Shown in pieces: positions 1-4,480 of a stretch of 5,828 nt of DNA (position 1 is the first letter of the stretch; every line of letters starts with the position of its first letter). The notes under the pieces were generated by a model. That model worked only from the letters and a program-made list of their open reading frames with translations, made no database searches and was not told the origin of the DNA. The position numbers and the translations under genes are program-made. This stretch comes from an uncultured Clostridia bacterium (GTDB lineage Bacteria > Bacillota > Clostridia > Oscillospirales > Ruminococcaceae). Location: NCBI GenBank assembly GCA_947427325.1, contig CANEHP010000142.1, positions 1 to 5,828 of the forward strand, written 5' to 3'.

Positions 1-22
1 CTCCGCAAGGGGTAGAATTTAT

Positions 23-43
23 GAGTTTTGCTTTGCAAAACTC
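23..43. repeat. Perfect inverted repeat with 3-base loop
   Basis: The arms GAGTTTTGC (23-31) and GCAAAACTC (35-43) pair perfectly over 9 bp around the loop TTT. The hairpin abuts the next one at 44-70 with no spacer. It has no U-tract of its own on the plus strand, so it may be an accessory element or part of an intergenic repeat unit rather than a terminator by itself. Confidence 0.6.
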
Positions 44-70
44 GAAAAACAGCCCGGTGGGCTGTTTTTC
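44..70. terminator. Bidirectional intrinsic terminator
   Basis: A perfect 12-bp stem (44-55 with 59-70) closes a 3-base loop GGT. The GC core AGCCC/GGGCT is flanked by an A5 run on the left and a T5 run on the right, so either strand would give a GC hairpin followed by U's. That is the classic form of a bidirectional rho-independent terminator between convergent genes. It is the best candidate for ending the minus-strand operon, about 120 bases past the stop codon at 190, and could also end a plus-strand gene outside the window. Confidence 0.75.
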
Positions 71-74
71 AAGA

Positions 75-104
75 GGGGACGCCCTGCACGAGAGGGCGTC
101 CCCT
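75..104 (+). terminator. Strong GC-rich hairpin, plus-strand terminator-like
   Basis: The arms GGGGACGCCCT (75-85) and AGGGCGTCCCC (93-103) form a perfect 11-bp stem around a 7-base loop. On the plus strand they are followed by TGTTTTATTTTA, a usable U-rich tail. On the minus strand the following bases are not U-rich, so the element is directional. Following a terminator that already suffices at 44-70, it is either a back-up terminator or part of a dispersed intergenic palindrome family. Confidence 0.6.
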
Positions 105-189
105 GTTTTATTTTAGCAGTACATTGTTCTGCGAGGTTATCCTCGCACGGTAAAATGTTTTTTTACAGCCCCACAGCCATTATAATGCG

Positions 190-1272
190 TTAATTAACCA
201 CAAACGCCACAGGCATTCGCCATGAATCATTGGAATAATAGAAGGTAACGCTGGTCATAAGGTACTCGTCGTTGTAATACATACAGGAGGAGCTGCCGCC
301 GTCAAGGTTTGCGGCGTTTACCGCTCCGTATTTTTCCATAATTTCTATAAGGTCCGAGGCGGAAGCCCCAAGGTGTCCGTTTTTTCCTCTGCCGTCGGTA
401 ACCAGCATAAGCACGGAGCCGTCGGCGCACTGTCCTATTGCGGTTCTGGGATTAAGTCCGCTTCCCAAGCCGTTCATACCTCTCGAATTGCCGTTTATTA
501 TAAGCTGAACAAAGTGGTTGTTGGCGTCGCTGGACTCCTCTTGAAAGCAAACGGCGTCCCTTATGCGTTTTTCCTGTATAAGCTTTTCGGTTTCGCTTTC
601 GGTCATTTCGGAAATATCTATTATCTGAAGAATATTATCCTCGGTAAAACCCACCAAAACAAGACCGCCGAACTCCCCGGGCTTATTGCGCTGTATTTCG
701 CCCCTTGAAACAACAACTCCGTAGGGTTTTCCTCCCGAGTTGTTGGTGGAATCGTACAGACCGCCGTTTATGCCCGCTACAGCATTGCTGCCGTGTACCA
801 GCTCGTCGAGATTTACTCCCTTTTCCTTCCAGGGGTAAGTACTTGCAAGGCTTATTCTTGAGGGGTCTTTAACCTTCATAAGCGTTGCGCTGTAGGTTCT
901 GCCCGCAATCTTAATTATTTCAATGTCTTCGCCGACGTTTTGATCGTCTTTATTGACATCGTTTTTGTCCTTTGCGCCGGAAACGGAGATAAGCGCCGAG
1001 TTTACCTTATCGTTCATAGTTTCCATTGAATTGGAGTTTACCACCGCCTGAATTTCCTCGGGGGACAAAAACCACGAAACGAGAAATTTAAGCTGTCCTG
1101 TTTCCAGCAGCGTAGTAACAAGGGTTTGCCTTGCGCTTGGATATTTGTCGGTACACATTATTTTAAGCGAAAAAAACAGCAGGACGGCGATAAAAAGTAT
1201 AACGGTAAATATAACCGCCAATATCCGTAAAGTCCACTTTCCTGCGTTTTTGGCAGTGCTTTTGGTACTCAT
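190..1272 (-). CDS. Membrane-anchored phosphodiester glycosidase (NAGPA/DUF2233 family)
   Basis: The predicted product has 360 residues. Residues 14-39 form one hydrophobic segment after a basic N-terminus, so it should be a membrane anchor with the enzyme outside. A Lys/Asp/Asn-rich linker lies near residues 100-114. The C-terminal half carries the family motifs: NGGLYD (169-174), NPRTAIGQ (274-281), TDGRG (292-296), NLDGGSS (322-328) and a closing RMPVAFVV (352-359). The family is named for the human uncovering enzyme, which removes GlcNAc from a GlcNAc-1-phosphodiester. Bacterial members are often annotated as exopolysaccharide-related, and the true substrate here is unknown. The segment around FLSPEEIQAV (68-77) resembles what I recall of clostridial members. 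The start is supported by GAAAGG eight bases upstream of the ATG. It is the last gene of the minus-strand operon, 49 bases after the preceding stop. Catalytic-type motifs look intact. Family assignment is secure; the biological role is inferred. Confidence 0.9.
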   Translation of the reverse strand: MSTKSTAKNAGKWTLRILAVIFTVILFIAVLLFFSLKIMCTDKYPSARQTLVTTLLETGQLKFLVSWFLSPEEIQAVVNSNSMETMNDKVNSALISVSGAKDKNDVNKDDQNVGEDIEIIKIAGRTYSATLMKVKDPSRISLASTYPWKEKGVNLDELVHGSNAVAGINGGLYDSTNNSGGKPYGVVVSRGEIQRNKPGEFGGLVLVGFTEDNILQIIDISEMTESETEKLIQEKRIRDAVCFQEESSDANNHFVQLIINGNSRGMNGLGSGLNPRTAIGQCADGSVLMLVTDGRGKNGHLGASASDLIEIMEKYGAVNAANLDGGSSSCMYYNDEYLMTSVTFYYSNDSWRMPVAFVVN

Positions 1273-1321
1273 TGATTTTTCCTTTCAAGGGTAAAAATTT
1301 CGGTAAAGCTATTCGACAGGG

Positions 1322-2704
1322 CTATTTGACTACGCCCTGCATTTCGATGATTCCCCAATGAGGGTCGTCCGTTCCGTTATCCGTATCGTCCATATATCCG
1401 AAGTAAAAAACGCTGTGCAGGGTATCGGTTATGTCCCCCGTAACTATGTGGAGAGGCTTTTCAAGATAAATCTCACAGGAGAAGCATTTGTCGCTGTAGC
1501 CGATAAAGTTTTTGACCTCCGCACGGGTAAAGGGAGGATCGGACAAGGAATGAACGCTTGTAAAGGTTATGTCAATACCTGTCGCCCACTCCCTCGCTCT
1601 TTTATATTGAGCGGTGTTCTTAAACAGGTACTTTTCCATAGTGCACAAGCCGTGACTGTCGCCGCTTAGGTCGTTGGTCATAAATAAGCTCCACAGCTTG
1701 GCGATTTCCAGAGGGTCGGGAGGGTTTTCGATATTTTGGGGCATTTCCTTTCCTGCCGTTTGTTCGGTTATGCTTATAACGTCTCCCATTTCCGATATAT
1801 CGATTTCCTGTCCGTAATTATCAAGAAGAGTGGGGGAATACTCGCCGTTTTCCATAACAAACAAGTCGTAGCCGCACATAACGGGCATATCGGGAAAGTA
1901 TTCATAAATATTTGCAAAGCCGTCAATAGGCGATTGATTTTCCGATATGGGAGAAATAGTCTCCCTGCCCATAACCGTAAAGTTAGAGGGAATGGTTATT
2001 TTGTATTCCTTAAAGCTGTATTTGCCCTCGTTGGAATATTCGGCTGAGTTTCCCAAAGCGTCCGTTATTACAATATTCGGTTCGGTTATTGAGCAAAGCT
2101 TATAGCTTGCGGTTTTTCCGTCCTCGGACAGACTGCCCTCAGCCTTTTCGCCGTTAAGGTAAACGGATACCGAGGCGGGAAGAGAAAATTCCTCGCTGTA
2201 CATGGTGGCTTCAAGGGAATGCTTTTTCCACAGGTCAAGGGTGAATATGGCAAGCCTTGTTTCCTGTCCCTCGCTTTTTATTTTATATTTCGCGACGGTG
2301 GATTTGTCGTTAAGTATAATATTGTAGCAAAGTATGTCTTTTTCCTCGTCTTTATTTGAGGATTTTTTTACGGAAAGCTTTCCCTTTGCCACTTCCTGCT
2401 GAAACTGTTCATATTCCTCTTGTGAAATATCCGTTTCTTTTTTTACGGCGGCAAAGGATAAAACCTTGTCAAGCCGACCGTCCTCGGCAGCCTGCTTGAT
2501 TTCGTTCATACAGTCCGCCGCCAGCTTATCGGGCTGATACGCCTCGTATTCCCTCAGCACGGAGGAAACATATACAAGCGAAATAACGGTAATTATTATA
2601 AGGGTTAAAACAAATACAAGGTAAAAAGTTAAAAATCCCTTTTTCCTTTTCGGAAAGGTTTTATCAAGACATTCGTTTATATCGTGACACATGTTTTTTT
2701 TCAT
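1322..2704 (-). CDS. Single-pass membrane protein of unknown function
   Basis: The predicted product has 460 residues and I do not recognise a named family. The basic stretch KRKK (19-22) precedes one hydrophobic segment at about 24-46, so by the positive-inside rule the N-terminus is cytoplasmic and some 410 residues lie outside. After the membrane comes a charged helical part (about 50-115), then two beta-rich stretches, including an LNGEKAEG turn (183-190) and ITDALGNSAEY. A C-terminal aromatic-rich part from about residue 340 starts like an NTF2-like or lipoprotein-type helix-plus-sheet domain. That fold guess is weak. No catalytic motif is visible. AAAGG sits nine bases before the ATG; a second Met at residue 5 is possible but less well placed. 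The gene lies between a CapA-family gene (35 bases upstream) and a phosphodiester glycosidase gene (49 bases downstream), so a shared surface-polymer role, perhaps as scaffold or sensor, is an inference from context only. Confidence 0.85.
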   Translation of the reverse strand: MKKNMCHDINECLDKTFPKRKKGFLTFYLVFVLTLIIITVISLVYVSSVLREYEAYQPDKLAADCMNEIKQAAEDGRLDKVLSFAAVKKETDISQEEYEQFQQEVAKGKLSVKKSSNKDEEKDILCYNIILNDKSTVAKYKIKSEGQETRLAIFTLDLWKKHSLEATMYSEEFSLPASVSVYLNGEKAEGSLSEDGKTASYKLCSITEPNIVITDALGNSAEYSNEGKYSFKEYKITIPSNFTVMGRETISPISENQSPIDGFANIYEYFPDMPVMCGYDLFVMENGEYSPTLLDNYGQEIDISEMGDVISITEQTAGKEMPQNIENPPDPLEIAKLWSLFMTNDLSGDSHGLCTMEKYLFKNTAQYKRAREWATGIDITFTSVHSLSDPPFTRAEVKNFIGYSDKCFSCEIYLEKPLHIVTGDITDTLHSVFYFGYMDDTDNGTDDPHWGIIEMQGVVK

Positions 2705-2739
2705 TGCGGCAAACCTTTATGAACCTTGCAGCCCGTATT

Positions 2740-3972
2740 TTAAGGCAATACAAGGTATTTTTCGTTAATATTTTTTTTCAGCACTTCTAAAATATAATCA
2801 TAGCTAAAGGTGCTGAACTGTCTTACTCCGTGAGCAAGAGCCAATTCGGGGGTGTAGTCCGACAGCTTGTATATTCTTACATTGGAATAGTTTCCGTCAT
2901 AGTGGGTCACAATGGGGGTAAGCTTAACATCGGTTATCGAAGCGGATTTTTCTCCCTCGGTCATTGTTACGTTAAATTCAAGAATGCCTCCGATAAGGTT
3001 CTGACCTACGCTCTGCGCCGAAATAAAGTTGCCCAGAGAGTATGCGCAGAGGGTTTTTCCTCCGTCCTTTCTTTCGATCATTTCAATATCTCTCAGCACG
3101 TGAGGGTGATTTCCTATAATAATGTCCGCTCCCGCGTCTGCCAAAGCCTTTGCATAGGTGCGCTGCCAATCCTCGATAATATCCGAGTTTTCAATGCCCC
3201 AATGGAGAGCCACCACGCAAACGTCGGAAGCCTGCTTTGCCGCCTTTATATCGGCGATCATTCCCTCTAAATTTCCCGTATCGCCTATTATCATTTCGGA
3301 ACCTTGGGGCAGCGTAAGACCGTTAGTATACTGGGTATAGGACAGAAAAGAAAATTTTATGCCGCCGTATTCGCCTGTGCGGATTTTGTTTTTATCCTCC
3401 GCATTGCGGTATGTACCTGCGGTAAGCTGCGTTTTGGCGTCCCAATAATCCAAGGAATGGGATAAGCCCTTTTCGCCGTAGTCAAGGCAGTGATTATTTG
3501 CCAAAGTGAATACGTCAAAGCCGATGTCTATCATATGATCGCCCAAAGCCTTGGGAGAGTTGAAGCAGGGGTAGGAGGAAGGCTCATACATATCGTTGCA
3601 GATAAGGGTTTCCTGGTTAATCACAGACAAGTCCGCCTTTTCGATAATATCCTCAATACCCTTATAGGCAGGGGAAAAGTCATAGCCGTCGGCGGTTTTT
3701 GCCTGATTGTAAATGGGCGCATGGATAAGGTTATCTCCCACAGCGCAAAAGCTTACGGTTTTAATCTCGGGGGCGGGGGGCTGGGCGATCTTCTCGGAGA
3801 CTTGGTCGGTAATTTGACCGGAAGCGGCGCTTTCGGTTCGGTCTGCGGTATTTGACGTGTCTGTTGTTACGTTGGTATCGGGGTTATCTGCGGAAGAACA
3901 GCCTGTCAGCATTAACATAGACAGTACAATAACCGAAACCGATTTTTTAAACTTTTCTCTAAGCTTTATCAT
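2740..3972 (-). CDS. CapA-family lipoprotein (PGA_cap, metallophosphatase-like fold)
   Basis: The predicted product has 410 residues. A lipoprotein signal with lipobox LTGC (Cys25) predicts lipid anchoring on the outer face of the membrane. A Thr/Ser/Asp-rich tether spans about 26-70. The CapA domain then shows its motifs in order: AVGDNLIH (77-84), NQETL (119-123), NNHCLDYG (159-166), LHWG (256-259), GNHPHV (287-292) and YSLGNF (311-316). These Asp, Asn, Glu and His positions match the metal-binding pattern of calcineurin-like phosphoesterases. The founding CapA/PgsA proteins take part in poly-gamma-glutamate capsule synthesis or anchoring, but many homologues occur without CapB and CapC, as in this window, so the polymer is unknown. 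The ATG has only a weak AGAGA eight bases upstream; no better in-frame start keeps the signal peptide. It is the first gene of the minus-strand operon, with candidate promoters at 4033-4060 and 4105-4133. Confidence 0.92.
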   Translation of the reverse strand: MIKLREKFKKSVSVIVLSMLMLTGCSSADNPDTNVTTDTSNTADRTESAASGQITDQVSEKIAQPPAPEIKTVSFCAVGDNLIHAPIYNQAKTADGYDFSPAYKGIEDIIEKADLSVINQETLICNDMYEPSSYPCFNSPKALGDHMIDIGFDVFTLANNHCLDYGEKGLSHSLDYWDAKTQLTAGTYRNAEDKNKIRTGEYGGIKFSFLSYTQYTNGLTLPQGSEMIIGDTGNLEGMIADIKAAKQASDVCVVALHWGIENSDIIEDWQRTYAKALADAGADIIIGNHPHVLRDIEMIERKDGGKTLCAYSLGNFISAQSVGQNLIGGILEFNVTMTEGEKSASITDVKLTPIVTHYDGNYSNVRIYKLSDYTPELALAHGVRQFSTFSYDYILEVLKKNINEKYLVLP

Positions 3973-4032
3973 TTTTGTTTTCTCTGCTTTCTTTTTTTAT
4001 TTTTTATCTGATAAAAACAATCATTTTATTAG

Positions 4033-4060
4033 ATTGTATCACAAAATTCAAAAAAATCAA
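4033..4060 (-). promoter_or_regulatory. Candidate sigma-A promoter for the operon (proximal)
   Basis: On the minus strand the -10 box TACAAT (4038 to 4033) is preceded by TGA, giving an extended -10 (TGnTACAAT). A -35-like TTGATT lies 16 bases upstream (4060 to 4055). Transcription would start near 4026, leaving about 50 bases of leader before the CapA-family start codon. This is plausible by position and motif, but AT-rich DNA gives such matches by chance. Confidence 0.5.
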
Positions 4061-4104
4061 TCATTATTCTTCAAAAATTCTATTGTCGTCCATTGTCAAA
4101 AATT

Positions 4105-4133
4105 AGTATAGCAGATATATACACTGTTTACAA
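4105..4133 (-). promoter_or_regulatory. Candidate sigma-A promoter for the operon (distal)
   Basis: On the minus strand TATACT (4110 to 4105) has an upstream TGC, making an extended -10. TTGTAA (4133 to 4128) lies exactly 17 bases further upstream as the -35. The start would be near 4098, giving a leader of roughly 125 bases. Its -35 is covered by the 23-bp palindrome at 4123-4145 and it lies right beside the phased hexamers at 4133-4171, so of the two candidates this one looks most likely to be regulated. Confidence 0.5.
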
Positions 4134-4145
4134 TTACAAAACAGT
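4123..4145. promoter_or_regulatory. 23-bp palindrome, candidate operator
   Basis: ACTGTTT (4123-4129) and AAACAGT (4139-4145) form a perfect 7-bp inverted repeat with a 9-base centre. This size suits a dimeric helix-turn-helix regulator. It lies over the -35 box of the distal minus-strand promoter, where a bound protein would block RNA polymerase. A smaller palindrome, GTATA-N7-TATAC, sits next to it at 4106-4122. No regulator gene is in the window, so the protein is unknown. Confidence 0.4.
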
Positions 4146-4171
4146 AACAAATTACTTACAATTTGGTCACA
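4133..4171. promoter_or_regulatory. Four hexamers in 11-bp phase, PhoP-box-like
   Basis: ATTACA (4133), GTAACA (4144), CTTACA (4155) and GTCACA (4166) start exactly 11 bases apart and share the form nTnACA; the first three continue with A. Direct repeats of TTnACA-type hexamers with about 5-base gaps are the known binding pattern of the Firmicute response regulator PhoP. The array begins at the -35 of the distal minus-strand promoter and extends upstream. The first base departs from the PhoP consensus in all four copies, so the regulator assignment is tentative. Confidence 0.35.
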
Positions 4172-4354
4172 TTATCCGAAAATGTACATAAAGTTTGATA
4201 AATGCGCACAACCTCGGCGCTCAAAAGACCTGCGGTTCTTTATTATTTTTTGCTTTTTCCGGAAATCGCCACCGCTCCGGTGAAATTATACAAAGTAATT
4301 TTTCCGAATACTTATCGGTAAGAAATTTACTGAAAAATATATTTTCCGATTCCC

Positions 4355-4383
4355 TTGACAATTATGTTAAAGTGTGGTATATT
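4355..4383 (+). promoter_or_regulatory. Near-consensus sigma-A promoter for the transglutaminase-like gene
   Basis: A perfect -35 TTGACA (4355-4360) is followed after exactly 17 bases by TATATT (4378-4383), with TGG just before it as an extended -10. An A/T-tract region resembling an UP element lies upstream (about 4323-4346). Transcription should start near 4390, giving a leader of about 90 bases. This is the strongest promoter in the window by motif. Confidence 0.8.
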
Positions 4384-4395
4384 TAATGTTGAAAT

Positions 4396-4453
4396 ATCTA
4401 TATGAAATTGTGATAAAACCACAGCATATATTATTACAAAGGGACATATAGAT
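4396..4453 (+). other. Inverted repeat in the 5' leader
   Basis: ATCTATATG (4396-4404) and CATATAGAT (4445-4453) are perfect 9-bp complements 40 bases apart, inside the predicted transcript leader. A small TGTG/CACA stem (4409-4412 with 4420-4423) could form inside the loop. The right arm ends about 15 bases before the Shine-Dalgarno sequence. The stem is AT-rich and so weak, and no riboswitch consensus is evident. It may shape translation or mRNA stability, or be chance. Confidence 0.3.
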
Positions 4454-4466
4454 TTAAATTTATACA

Positions 4467-4473
4467 GAGAGGA
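4467..4473 (+). promoter_or_regulatory. Ribosome binding site fixing the start at 4481
   Basis: The purine-rich GAGAGGA ends seven bases before the ATG at 4481. It fixes the start of a gene whose 3' end lies outside the window. Confidence 0.8.
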
Positions 4474-4480
4474 ATTAGTT

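Larger units (their letters stand above)
1..189. other. Gene-free region rich in inverted repeats
   Basis: No supportable gene lies here. Short open frames cross the region on the plus strand, but they run straight through perfect hairpins and have no convincing start, so I treat them as chance. The content is a chain of inverted repeats: 23-43, 44-70, 75-103, 131-146 (6-bp stem GCGAGG/CCTCGC, 4-base loop) and 150-166 (6-bp stem GTAAAA/TTTTAC). This is the 3' side of the minus-strand operon, whose last gene stops at 190. It is probably also the 3' side of a plus-strand gene lying left of the window, because hairpin 75-103 has its T-rich tail on the plus strand. Confidence 0.7.
3973..4480. promoter_or_regulatory. 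Divergent intergenic regulatory region
   Basis: This is a 508-base AT-rich stretch between divergently transcribed genes, with no supportable gene. Its left third holds candidate minus-strand promoters, a palindrome and phased hexamers (4033-4171). The middle, 4172-4320, has a higher-GC patch and a small CACCG/CGGTG hairpin (4270-4282, 3-base loop), and I can assign no function to it. The right part has a near-consensus plus-strand promoter (4355-4383) and a short leader. I found no match to a riboswitch class I can recognise by eye. Confidence 0.75.

Noticed and set aside
1..15. Possible tail of an upstream plus-strand gene ending in TAG at 13-15
   Set aside because: Only four codons are visible, and several frames are open here, so the reading frame cannot be chosen.
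2..190. Open plus-strand frames across the left intergenic region
   Set aside because: They run through consecutive perfect hairpins and a terminator, with no convincing start or ribosome site. Such frames are common artefacts over palindromic intergenic DNA.
4094..4099. Perfect TTGACA on the minus strand as a -35 box
   Set aside because: At 16-18 bases downstream there is only ATTTTT/TTTTGA/TTTGAA, with no acceptable -10, so it is probably chance.
4210..4250. Terminator-like T-rich stretch in the divergent region
   Set aside because: The bases before the T-run form only a broken AACC/GGTT pairing with mismatches, and no gene ends here on the plus strand.
4195..4386. Small plus-strand open frame in the divergent region
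   Set aside because: It has no ribosome site, its composition is unlike the neighbouring genes, and it overlaps the near-consensus promoter at 4355-4383.
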